From Isoetes taiwanensis (Eukaryota; Streptophyta; Lycopodiopsida; Isoetales; Isoetaceae), in contig JAJEKV010000015.1 in the NCBI GenBank assembly GCA_021234155.1, positions 3,856,455 through 3,920,454 on the forward strand: 64,000 nucleotides of DNA, written 5' to 3'. Position numbers and translations under genes: made by a program. The notes below the pieces were generated by a model. That model saw nothing but the letters and a program-made list of their open reading frames with translations, searched no databases and was not told where the DNA came from. This document shows, in pieces, positions 22,431 to 31,204 of this stretch (positions within the stretch are counted from its first letter, which is position 1; every line of letters starts with the position of its first letter).

Positions 22431-22929
22431 AGTTCAAAGAACTAGATAATTTAGAGGACACAAATTATTGTTGGAAGCAAGCAGCAAAGGGCTGTGCGTA
22501 ACAGATCTTGGAGCCAAACTTTAGGAAGAAGCCATATAGATCCACAAAGCTAGCAACGATGAGAAAGAATCCTTGTTTTGCAGATTTAGAAGGCAACAAA
22601 TCTACACTCTGGATCAAAATACTGAGAAAATCCAAAACCCTAATACTGGAGCTAAAACTCTGCAACACAAAAACTACAATGCCCATCTAAGATACAGACG
22701 AGATATGTGCTCAATTATTGCAGAATTTATGAAATTAGACAGGATATAGATGGACAGATCTATAGGGGCCTTCTGGAGTGCAATGGTTTTTTTGGGACAA
22801 ACGGAGAAAATTTGTCCCCTACTACATGTCGAGCAAATAGTTTTTCTTTTTGAAAATTTTGGATAAGGATAGAAAAGCATAAGTGACAATGCCAAAACTG
22901 TCCTCAGCCCATAAATATTACAGTTCTAA

Positions 22930-23131
22930 TTTCTTTTTTTTTTCTTTTTTCTTTTTTTTTTTTTCTTTTTTTTTTTTTCTTTTTTCTTTTTTCTTTTTTC
23001 TTTTTTCTTTTTTCTTTTTTCTTTTTTCTTTTTTCTTTTTTCTTTTTTATTTTTTCTTTTTTCTTTTTTCTTTTTTCTTTTTTCTTTTTTCTTTTTTCTT
23101 TTTTCTTTTTTCTTTTTTCTTTTTTCTTTTT

Positions 23132-23172
<41 letters not shown>

Positions 23173-23242
23173 CTTTTTTCTTTTTTCTTTTTTCTTTTTT
23201 CTTTTTTCTTTTTTCTTTTTCTTTTTTCTTCTTTTTTTTTTC
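22930..23242. repeat. Homopyrimidine tract, mainly CTTTTTT heptamers
   Basis: About 310 bp made almost only of T and C. It is largely a regular heptamer CTTTTTT (more than 30 units), with a pure T run of about 35 near 23136-23172 and a single A at about 23048. Open frames on both strands (poly Phe/Leu/Ser and poly Lys/Arg/Glu) are artefacts of the repeat. Its right end abuts a possible retroposon 3' end on the minus strand. Confidence 0.95.
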
Positions 23243-23330
23243 TGAGGCAAGATATTTTTGATTTTATTAATAAAGTATTAAAGCCTCTCAACAGGCTAGA
23301 TAGGAAATATTGGCACCACACCCAAACAGG
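23243..23330 (-). mobile_element. Possible retroposon 3' end on the minus strand
   Basis: After the T-rich tract comes GAGGCAAGATATTTTTGATT and then TTATTAATAAAGTA. On the minus strand this ends in AATAAAATCAAAAATATC and CTTGCCTC followed by A-rich sequence. The long pyrimidine tract could be the expanded tail of this insertion. The element body is not recognised. Confidence 0.3.
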
Positions 23331-23839
23331 AGGATGGTGAAGAACTAACTAACAAAGTACTGGAATAGGAAAAGCTCTCCATCTTCTATGATGTTTCTAG
23401 TACTATGGCGAGCTTGCAAATAGGCCTCTGCTTCTTCCTATTAACAAAACATACTAAAGGGGCTTCCCTTATTTTTTTCGTCCATTAGCAGCACTTCAAT
23501 CATCCTGCAATTTGGGTGTCAGACACAAACCAAGATAAGAGCCAACCGCAGGTGCTTGTCACAACCAAATCAAATAGAGAAAATACTACACTGGAACTAG
23601 GGCCCTTCCATACAGATGAGGGCGTGGAGATATCTTACTTCATTCCGTGCGTTAACTTGGCTTGCACTATCTCATACTGCTATGGAATCCACAAGCCTAC
23701 CCAAGAGGGCTGGCCTGCTCGCTCCCTACACACCTTGACTCCGCCAAGATAGGCCCGAAGTTCCATAGCGATCCAATCAGCACTGGTCCCCGCCCAAGGT
23801 TTGTTTGGAACCCCTAAGTTTCAATCCGGCCGTTTTGCA

Positions 23840-24157
23840 CTAGCTTGTTGAATCTAGTCTTCCCCTACTGGGATAGGGGATGGTTGCCAGCAAAGTAACT
23901 CCACAGCCTTTGTAAACCCAAAGTGCAATAAGCAGCCATAACCACATACCTCTGGAGTAAATAATAAGACTCTGAGCAGTCACCAAGCTGTTTGTGAGGC
24001 CCAAGAATACTACTAAAGCACCCAACACAGAAGCCCTGTCTGTTTGTCCGGAGCTGAAAGATTGTGCTTTAATAGTATTCAAGATCCTTGCTAGCATCAG
24101 CGAAGCAGGACAAACTAGGACACAAGGGCCGCATTGCTGCAAAATATGATGTCCCAA
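23840..24157 (-). other. Unassigned 105-residue hydrophobic open frame, possible membrane-protein exon
   Basis: The minus-strand frame has hydrophobic stretches around CVLVCPASLMLARIL, ASVLGALVVFLGLTN and MWLWLLIALWVYKG, separated by a polar KAQSFSSGQTDR linker. This looks like two or three membrane helices. An AG just before QCGPC could be a splice acceptor. I cannot name a family and found no neighbouring exon on the same strand. It may be a stray exon, a pseudogene fragment or chance. Confidence 0.25.
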
Positions 24158-24350
24158 AGCCGTGGACTGCTAACTAGCTGCTAGCATATGCTGCTTCTTA
24201 CTCAAACCCCAACAAAATCATAGATACTTTCCTTACTCTGTTTAAGCCCTACCCTGGAGTAAGATCACGAAGGTATCGGCCATACCTTAGTTCGCATCCT
24301 CTGTTGCAGGAGCCCTGTGGAAACAAGAAAGAAAGGGCAAGGAAGATGCC

Positions 24351-24506
24351 ATGGATTCCAATAAAGCAGCAGCAGCTTCGCTGCTCTTCCAGCATCGAGT
24401 CTCATGTCTCGGCCTGCAAGAAACGGGCGGCCGCCGCCGCCGCCGCCTTAAGCGCCTAGGGCAAACATCCCCCAGTTCTAATTTCTTGAGACAAAACTAC
24501 ATTTAA
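24351..24506 (+). other. Short 51-codon open frame with Arg-rich run
   Basis: ATG at 24351 begins MDSNKAAAASLLFQHRVSCL; a GGRRRRRLKRL segment encoded by a GCCGCC repeat follows. It ends TAA at 24504-24506. It has the look of an Ala-rich N-terminus but no supporting downstream exon, and may be chance within a GC-rich microsatellite patch (24427-24450). Confidence 0.15.
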
Positions 24507-24509
24507 TAA

Positions 24510-24867
24510 TGCCATCGATCTGAGACATTGGATCGGTATTCTCAAATGGGCGAGCATGCATCTCTCCCATGCATGCACGCATTGCATGCATTTTTTGGAG
24601 CTTTGGTTCATTTGGGGATCGCTATTTCTTGCCGGTTCTTCATGGACCTCTCATCGGTTCCCTTGACTCTCTTTCTTTGATACTAGGTAGGAGAGGGGCT
24701 TCTTGTTGCTTGATTTGCCAGTTTGGCGTCTTTTTCCATGTTGTAACACGTTCTTCCCCGATCTTGTCCCTTTTTTGGCCATCCTTCAACCTTCAACCTT
24801 GACCCCATTTTGATAAAGAAGTTTTTTTTTCGAGCTTTTGTTCTGTTAGCGAGCCCCTTATTCGAGA
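24510..24867 (+). repeat. GCATGCAT-family dispersed repeat, copy D
   Basis: Begins ATGCCATCGATCTGAGACAT and GGATCGGTATTCTCAA, passes through GCATGCACGCATTGCATGCA and TTGGGGATCGCTATTTCTTG, and ends GCGAGCCCCTTATTCGAGAA. The same opening recurs at 24868-24915 as the start of the next unit. Its ends are imperfectly inverted (GAATAAGCGAGCAT type against GCGAGCCCCTTATTC), like a terminal inverted repeat. Confidence 0.65.
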
Positions 24868-24915
24868 ATGCCATCGATCCGAGCCATCGGATCGGTATTC
24901 TTGAATAAGCGAGCA
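24868..24915 (+). repeat. Left piece of GCATGCAT-family copy E, split by the copia element
   Basis: ATGCCATCGATCCGAGCCAT, then CGGATCGGTATTCTTGAATAAGCGAGCAT-type sequence, match the start of copy D. Sequence homologous to the continuation of copy D resumes at 30461 on the far side of the copia insertion. The left border also forms an imperfect palindrome with the end of copy D (TTATTCGAGAATGCC against GGTATTCTTGAATAA). Confidence 0.7.
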
Positions 24916-25545
24916 TAGGATTTTAACGTAAAATGTCTAGCACTTAAAATACTATCTACTTCAAGCAATGCTTTCTCTTATTTAATACTCAATGCACTTA
25001 AGCAATACAACCATTGTCCATAAACACTATTGCATCTTTTAGACATCAATAGCTATTTTAGAATGAAACCCCGAGAGCCCAAGCATTCATTCAAAATAAA
25101 TCCATAGTTACACAGCTCGAAGCCACCATTACTCCTCTCCTTATTTTTATTTATACTGGCACCAATTCATCTGGAATCGGCACCGATCTTCCTTGACCGA
25201 TTCGCTTCATCTAATTTGGCCGATTCGCTCCATTCTCATTTGAATTTGTGGACCTGGCATTCATGTATTCGACCGACCTATGCGTTACCTTAATGCTTCA
25301 ATAATATAATTTCATCATAAACCATTGAACTAGGTTTTCCTTAAGTCAATAACCCTTAGAAGGTTAACTTAGGTATTTCCATAGGTTCCCTAGTGAACTT
25401 TGTCTTCACAGTATTTCACAGTTCTTCTTATTCTGTTTGAGCTTTGTCTGGATAATTCTCTGTGTCCAATTCCAGGTTTCCCTTCTAGCATTGTCTTGCT
25501 CTGAAGACCATATTATCATATTATAATATGAACCTAACTTTCACA
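24916..25545 (-). repeat. 3' LTR of the copia element
   Basis: 630 bp, matching 29868-30460 through TAGGATTTTAACGTAAAATG, GCAATGCTTTCTCTTATTTA, CATTGAACTAGGTTTTCCTT and CCATATTATCATATTATAAT. It carries extra bases near 25016-25045 and 25140-25165, and CTTTCACA at its inner end, that the partner lacks. The outer TGT expected at 24913-24915 is absent. Confidence 0.9.
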
Positions 25546-27423
25546 TTCCCCTTTCATATTATAATCTCTGCAGTTTATCAATTTCCTTAAGTAACTGAAC
25601 TTTGAATCTGCCAACGGTTTTGTGAAAATATCTGCCAACTGTAGATCAGTGTGAACATATTCAACCTTCACAACGTTCTTGTTTACTAAATCTCTGATAA
25701 AGTGCATCTCAAGCTCGATATGTTTGGTCCTCTCATGTAAGATGGGATTTTTGGTCATGGCAATGCAACTTAGACTGTCAGACTTCAGCATTAATGGGTC
25801 TCTTTGTTGCATTCCAAGTTCATTTAATATCCTTCTGCACCAAACCATTTCCTTTGCTGCAAGTGTAGTTGCAGAATATTGTGCTTCTGCTGATGAGAGT
25901 GCTATGGCATTCTGTTTTTTGCACTTCCAAGAGATAGGCCCTCCCCCAAGCATTAATATAAAGCCTGATGTGGATTTTCTCTCATCATGATCACCTGCCC
26001 AATCTGAGTCACAATAAGACTCAAGATTTAGATTTTGTGAGTCATACACTATTCCAAAATTCATGGTTCCCTTCAAATATCTAATCAACCTCTTTGCAGC
26101 CTGCCAATGCATGATTCCAAAGTTGTTATTGTACCTACTTAATATGTTCACAGCATATGATATATCAGGTCTGGTACAATTTGCCAGGTAAAGTAAACAT
26201 CCAATCAATTCCCTATATGGCAGTTTCTCCACTTCAGCCTTTTCTTTGTCATTTTGAGGGCATTGTTCCTTTGTTAACTTATTTCCTGGAACCATTGGTG
26301 TTTTGACTGCCTTGCAGTTCTCCATATTGAACCTTTTTAGGATTCCCATGATATTCTGGCCTTGAGACAGTGCCATAACTTTGTTTTGTCTGTCTCTATG
26401 TACCTCTATACCCAGAAACTTCTTGAGTTCCCCTAGGTCAGTCATCCTAAACCTATTTTTCAGAATATCTTTGCATCTCTGAAGTATGTTAAGGCTGCTA
26501 CTTACCATAACATTATCATCCACATATAAAGCTATGTAACAAAATTCTGAACCTTCTTTAAATAAGTAGATGTTTCCATCATCCTTAAGTTTAGTGAATC
26601 CCTGCTCTCTCAAAAAAGTGTCCATGCATAGATACCACTGTCTTGGTGATTGTTTTAATCCGTACACTGCCCTTTTGAGTTTCCAGACTTTGTTTTCCCC
26701 TTGTTCAAAACCAGGGGGTTGTTTCATGAAAATGTCTTCCTCTAGTTTTGCATTAAGAAATGCTGTTGTAGCATCCATGTGGTGTGCCTCCAAGTTTTGA
26801 GCATTCGCCATTGCCAATAGCATTCTTATGCTTGTCAATTTCACAATGGGAGAGAATGTATCCTCATAGTCAACCCCTTGCCTTTGTGAAAACCCTTGTG
26901 CTACTACCCTCGCCTTGTGTTTGATTGCATCCTCTTCATTTCCTTGTTTCACCTTAAATATCCACTTACATCCAACTGCATTTCGGCCTTTAGGCAAGTC
27001 TACTAGCTCAAATGTTTCTGTTCTTTTAAATGCATTTATTTCCTCTTCCATGGCATTTATCCATTCCCTTGCATTAGCACTACTCAAGGCTTCTTCATGT
27101 GATTTCGGCACTTCAAAATCCATCATGGCTAAAATCTCTATAAGATTTATCTCTGTTAAGTTATGTTTCAGCCTTCTACTTTTTCCTGCTGAGTCTCTAC
27201 CATATAATTCAGGGCTGACCTCTTTTGTTTCATCTTGCAGAATTTGTGCACTTGTCCTCCTTGTGTGCTGAATCTTGGTTTTGTTTGGTTGGTCCTCTTG
27301 TTCAATGATCTCCTCATCCCTTGATTCCCCTTGCTTGTTTGATTGCTCCTCTTGTTCAATAGTCTCCCCATCTTCTGGTTCCCCTTGTACCTGTACATCA
27401 GTAACTTTGTTTTCCTGCAGCAT
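25534..27423 (-). pseudogene. Copia reverse transcriptase and RNase H (629-codon open part of pol)
   Basis: This frame remains open to its natural stop near the 3' LTR. N-terminal 90 residues: an acidic Glu/Gln linker. Residues about 97-340: reverse transcriptase, beginning HEEALSSANAREWINAMEEE, with GCKWIFKVKQ, KARVVAQGFSQRQGVDYEDT, FSPIVKLTSIRMLLAMA, MDATTAFLNAKLEEDIFMKQ (first catalytic Asp), VYGLKQSPRQWY and the active-site YVDDNVMVS. Next is the copia connection (RPDISYAVNILSRY). RNase H follows: YCDSDWAGDHDERKSTSG, then LSSAEAQYSATTLAAKEMVW and the C-terminal ADIFTKPL. All key acidic residues are present, so this half looks intact. The Met at 27423 is internal, and the true reading comes from gag upstream, separated by frameshifts. 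Confidence 0.9.
25546..25556 (-). promoter_or_regulatory. Polypurine tract of the copia element
   Basis: On the minus strand GAAAGGGGAA directly precedes the 3' LTR start (TGTGAAAGTTAGG). This is the expected plus-strand primer. Confidence 0.65.
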
Positions 27424-27481
27424 GGTTGAGTTAGTATGAAGATCATCATCATATATACTTTGGAGATTATCTGGTTGTTGC

Positions 27482-27930
27482 TCAACTTCGAGCCAGCTCT
27501 TTCTGTTTTGCTCCAGCAGCTTTTACCTTTGTGTCTTTGTAGCATTGAGATTCATCAAAGCTAACATCCCTACTAATCAACAATTTCCTTTTTGCAGGAT
27601 CAAACAGCCTATAGGCCTTTGATTGCTCGTCATATCCCACAAGATAGGCTATTCGAGCTCTATCATCAAGTTTTTTCCTTTGTTCCTTAGGAACATGTAC
27701 AAATCCCAAACATCCATAGCTTTTAAGTCTTTCAAAATTGGGTTTTCTTCCAGACCATAGCATTTCTGGTATTAAACCATTTATGCTTGTTGAGGGGACC
27801 ATATTTTGGACTTCTACTGCAGTTCTAACTGCCTCTTCCCACAAATAATTTGGCAACCCTGTGTGTTTGAGCATTGCTCTCACATCATTCAATATTGTTC
27901 TATTCTTCCTCTCGGCTACACCATTCTGTT
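27482..27930 (-). pseudogene. Copia integrase C-terminal segment, separate frame
   Basis: Open frame beginning in the V-A-E-R-K-N-R-T-I-L helix and continuing NDVRAMLKHTGLPNYLWEEA, then TAVEVQNMVPST, PEMLWSGRKPN, LKSYGCLGFVHVPKEQRKKL, YLVGYDEQSKAYRLFDP and ISRDVSFDES. These are the conserved end of the integrase core and the GKGYRL-like domain of copia elements. It runs out of frame near 27482, and the following pol frame begins upstream of 27423. A small indel in the linker between integrase and reverse transcriptase is implied. Confidence 0.85.
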
Positions 27931-27965
27931 AAAAAAACTATTCTATTCTATTCTATTCTATTGTT
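27931..27965. repeat. Short (TTCTA)n insertion inside copia integrase
   Basis: AAAAAAAC followed by four to five TATTC units interrupts the codons for the PQQNGVAER block, which is otherwise preserved on each side (CCATTCTG and TTGGGGAG on the plus strand). TGTT is present on both sides, giving a possible 4-bp duplication. The 35-base gain shifts the frame and destroys integrase. The same pentamer forms the tail of a LINE-like 3' end at 53963-54030. Confidence 0.8.
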
Positions 27966-28601
27966 GGGGAGAATGTGCCTTTTTATTCCTCTTGTTTTAC
28001 AAAATGCTTTAAATCTTTCAGAGAGATATTCTCCACCCCTGTCTGATCGTACACATTTTACTTTATTCTCTGTCTCAAGTTCAACTTCTGCAGTAAATTC
28101 TTTGAAGGCTTCAAAGGCTTCATCTTTGGTTCTCAAACATTTTACCTTAGCCCTTCGGCTGTAGTCATCTATGAAGGTAACGAAATTTTTTTTACCTGTC
28201 ATCCCTCTTCCATTAAGAGGTCCACATAAATCAGTATGGACAACATCCAATATTCCTTTTGCTCTCTTATTTGACCTTTTGAATGGCAGCCTAGCATGTT
28301 TACCAACCATGCATCCATAACATATCTTGTTTTCACCTTCAACTTTGCAAGTTTCAATTAATCCCTGTTTTATCATGGTTTGTATATTTTTGTTACTGAC
28401 ATGACATAATCTTTGGTGCCAAATGTTGATATCTGGAGATATTATTGCATTAACACATGGTAATTGATTTCTGTCAAAACCAAAAAGGTTACCAAGTCTT
28501 TTTCCAAAGAATTTGATTTCATTTCCTAGTAAGATAGTACATTTCAATCTGTCAAAATTGACAGTATACCCCATGTCAACAAGTTGACTTACTGATATCA
28601 A
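27966..28601 (-). pseudogene. Copia integrase N-terminal segment (pre-integrase and core)
   Basis: Starts near ISVSQLVDMGY. The pre-integrase zinc region is WHQRLCHVSNKNIQTMIKQG, then CYGCMVGKHARLPF (HHCC). The core begins with the D of VVHTDLCGPL, contains FVTFIDDYSRRAKVKCLRTK, and reaches KCVRSDRGGEYLSERF with the second Asp, then CKTRGIKRHILP where the TTCTA insertion breaks it. The third catalytic Glu lies beyond the break. The frame is shifted relative to gag-protease at about 28600, where the expected LYVP-like block is missing. Confidence 0.9.
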
Positions 28602-29841
28602 ATTCCTTATCCTTTAACACTACTGCTTTCCCTTGCAGATCGAACAACTCAAGTGTTCCAGAAAATTGTACTTTTTGAAGTTCTCCATTCCCTAATTTTA
28701 TAAAGCTTCCCTTTTCTTGCTTGTCAATTTTAAGTAACTCGGCTGAGCCAGTTACTGTTTTCTCTGCTCCACTATCTAGTATCAGCATATTATCATTAGA
28801 TTCCCTACTTGAAACATTCAAAATATTATTGCTTACCTCAGCATCTTCATCATCTTCACTTTCCTCTTCAATTTCTTGGGCCAGATTTACTGCTGCTTCT
28901 TGCTTTCCTCCACCTTTCATTTGTTTTCCTTTGCCCCTATTAGGTTTGCCTCCTTTTCCCTTGTTGCTGGAACACCTGTTTGCATAATGTCCTTTTCCAC
29001 CACAGTTAAAGCATTCAACATTTTTAAGCTTGGGACATTCAGCCTTAAAATGGCCATAGGCTTTGCAAAGAAAACATGCACCAGCATTCCCCTTTGACTT
29101 TGAGTTGTTTCCTTTATGTTTTGATCGACCTGCATACAACACTTCAGTATTTTCATCATTATCATCTGTTAGCAATTTAATCTGCTCAAATTCTGTCCTT
29201 ATCATTTCTTCTGCACTTTCCCGAGTTCTGGCCACATTTCTGATTAAAGTGGCTAGTTGCTTGTTGTCTTCCACTGCCCTAGCTACATGTAATAACTTTT
29301 GTTGATCAGTCATTACAACTCCTGTCCCTTCAAGATCTGCTACAATATTGTCAAACCTAGAAAAGAAGTTAGTTACATCATCCTCTTCTCTAAGTCTGAG
29401 TTTTCTCAACTCTTTGTCCAGAATATCAATCTGAGATGAACTCTTCTCTTCAAAATGCTTGAGAAGATATTTCCATATCTCACCAGGTGTTTTACCTCTC
29501 ACTTTCAGCAAAATTGATGCTCCTACCTTGCTGGTCAATATTGCATAAGCCTCCTTCAGCTTTGCTTTATCAATTTTGCTGGAACTGCCACTTTCTCCAC
29601 TTGTTGCAGTTGCTTCCAGTTCCCCTGTTGCAGATGCTTTCCCAGAAGAGCTACTTTCTCTTCTTCCTGCAGATACACTAACTGAAACATTAGTCTTGCC
29701 AACATTTCCATCCTCAAGTAATTCCCACAGGTTTTCATTCTCTAATATATTCTTCATTTGTTCTTTCCAGATTTGAAAGCCTGGACCTCCTTCATAAGTC
29801 TTGATTCCACTGAGAAGAGCAGCTCCAAATCTGCTAGACAT
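28576..29841 (-). pseudogene. Copia gag and protease (421-codon open frame)
   Basis: ATG at 29839-29841 lies 12 bases after the primer-binding site. Residues 1-60: copia gag start, FGAALLSGIKTYEGGPGFQI with W-K-E-Q-M. Middle: AYAILTSKVGASILLKVRG and DILDKELRKLRLREEDDVTN, the UBN2/retrotran_gag-type fold. Two CCHC knuckles follow: CFLCKAYGHFKAEC and CFNCGGKGHYANRC. A basic KGKGGKPNRGKGKQ linker and acidic EEESEDDEDAE patch precede the protease, with active site MLILDSGAEKTVTGSAELL. The frame then drifts: after VVLKD about eight codons of the usual VLYVP segment are missing, and the stop comes at 28576. The capsid part looks intact. Confidence 0.92.
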
Positions 29842-29853
29842 TTTAATGAACCT

Positions 29854-29866
29854 GGCTCTGATACCA
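29854..29866 (-). promoter_or_regulatory. Primer-binding site, initiator tRNA-Met
   Basis: On the minus strand TGGTATCAGAGCC lies one base after the 5' LTR end (CCTAACA). This is the classical plant copia site complementary to the 3' end of initiator methionine tRNA. Confidence 0.95.
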
Positions 29867-29867
29867 A

Positions 29868-30460
29868 TGTTAGGATTTTAACGTAAAATGTCTAGCACTT
29901 AAAATACTATCTACATCAAGCAATGCTTTCTCTTATTTAATACTCAATGCACTTAAGCAATACAACCATTGTGCATCAATAGCTATTTTAGAATGAACCC
30001 CGAGAGCCCAAGCATTCTTTCAAAATAAATCCATGGTTACACAGCTCCAAGACCACGTTACTCCTCTCCTTCTATTTTATTTCCAATTCATCTGGAATCG
30101 GCACCGATCTTCCTTGGCCGATTCGCTTCATCTAATTTGGCTGATTCGCTCCATTCTCATTTGAATTTGTGGACCTGGCATTCATGTATTTGGCCGACCT
30201 ATGCGTTACCTTAATGCTTCAATAATATAATTTCATCATAAACCATTGAACTAGGTTTTCCTTAAGTCAATAACCCTTAGAAGGTTAACTTAGGTATTTC
30301 CATAGGTTCCCTAGTGAACTTTGTCTTCACAGTATTTCACAGTTCTTCTTATTTTGTTTGAGCTTTGTCTGGATAATTCTCTGTGTCCAGTTCCAGGTTT
30401 CCCTTCTAGCATTGTCTTGCTCTGAAGACCATATTATCATATTATAATATGAACCTAACA
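29868..30460 (-). repeat. 5' LTR of the copia element
   Basis: 593 bp. On the minus strand it starts TGTTAGGTTC and ends ATCCTAACA, with matching TGTTAGG/CCTAACA termini. Its outer flank (30461 on) continues the GCATGCAT repeat. Confidence 0.95.
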
Positions 30461-31195
30461 TGCATGCATTGTATGCATTTTCTGGGGCTCTGATTCGTTT
30501 GGGGATCGCTATTTCTTGTCAGTTCTTCATCGACTTCTCATCGGCATTTTCTCCTCTCTCAGCAGTTCCCTTGACTCCCACCCACCCTCCCTTAATGTGT
30601 ATATTATTGTAAATGTTGTTTTTTGTCGCGTAGCATGCGTGATCAGCCCCTCGCTTTTTCGAGGTGTAAATGTTATTTTTTTGTCGCGTGGCACGCGTGA
30701 CCAGCCCCTTGCTTTTTGAGGTTTTTTCTCTGTTGAGGGGTTTTTTTTTTTTGTTGTGTAGGCCCAGGGATGATGCGCGACTTCGGTATTCTCTGTGGAA
30801 CATGGGATTTTTATTTTTATTTTTATTTTTATTTTTTTTTTGTGGGAACATTTAGCAGCCTTGCATTGTTCAAGCCCCTTGCCGAAATTTTATCGCTAGG
30901 GTTTTTCCTCGAAAATCCAAAAGGGCGGGGTTTTTTAATCCCGGCAATAAGCGCTCGGCAGGTACACTAGCCAATATCTGTAGCACACAATTTTATTTGG
31001 GGTCCAGGTGTTATAACTGGATGTGTTTTTCATTTTTTGGGTAGCCTACGATGTGCAGCTACCCACTCTAGACCATTGTAGAAAAACTGCTGAGATGAAT
31101 GAAAAGCCTAGCTAGCTGGAGCTTTTGTCTATTTTCATGCGAGCCCTTATTCGAGAATAGTCAAGTTTATTAACGTCCATGAGAGCCCCTAGGCT
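30461..31195 (+). repeat. GCATGCAT-family dispersed repeat, copy E (right part)
   Basis: Continues the unit begun at 24868. It contains TGCATGCATTGTATGCATTT, TTTGGGGATCGCTATTTCTT, CCCACCCACCCTCCC, two TTTTTTGTCGCGT-GCA-GCGTGA segments, TAGGCCCAGGGATGATGCGC, GAACATTTAGCAGCCTTGCA, GGGTAGCCTACGATGTGCAG and GAGCTTTTGTCTATTTTCAT, and ends GAGCCCTTATTCGAGAATAG followed by a TTAACGTCCATGAGAGCCCC segment. Its inverse stands at 59040-59600. Short open frames in both copies (MMRDFGIL, then SSLALFKPLAEILSLGFFLE) are shared because the DNA is shared, not because of selection I can demonstrate. Confidence 0.8.
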
Positions 31196-31204
31196 ATGGG
31201 ACAA

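Larger units (their letters stand above)
24916..30460 (-). mobile_element. Ty1/copia LTR retrotransposon, near full length, inactivated
   Basis: LTRs at 24916-25545 and 29868-30460 enclose gag, protease, integrase, reverse transcriptase and RNase H in copia order on the minus strand. A primer-binding site matching initiator tRNA-Met follows the 5' LTR. The ORF is broken at the protease/integrase junction, by a short TTCTA insertion in integrase, and by a frameshift before reverse transcriptase. The LTRs are similar but differ by several indels, so the insertion is much younger than the gypsy element. It sits inside a GCATGCAT repeat. The outer three bases of the left LTR are missing, so the target duplication is not clear. 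Confidence 0.95.

Noticed and set aside
22883-23321. Poly Phe/Leu and poly Lys/Arg/Glu open frames
   Set aside because: They translate the CTTTTTT tract on either strand; low complexity only.
25679-29776. Plus-strand open frames across the copia element (up to 118 residues)
   Set aside because: They are antisense shadows of the gag and pol frames on the minus strand.
30461-31195. Protein-coding gene based on the frame shared by copies at 30.8 kb and 59.3 kb
   Set aside because: Both belong to duplicated non-coding repeat DNA. The frame includes poly(T)-encoded Phe runs and differs by indels in those runs.
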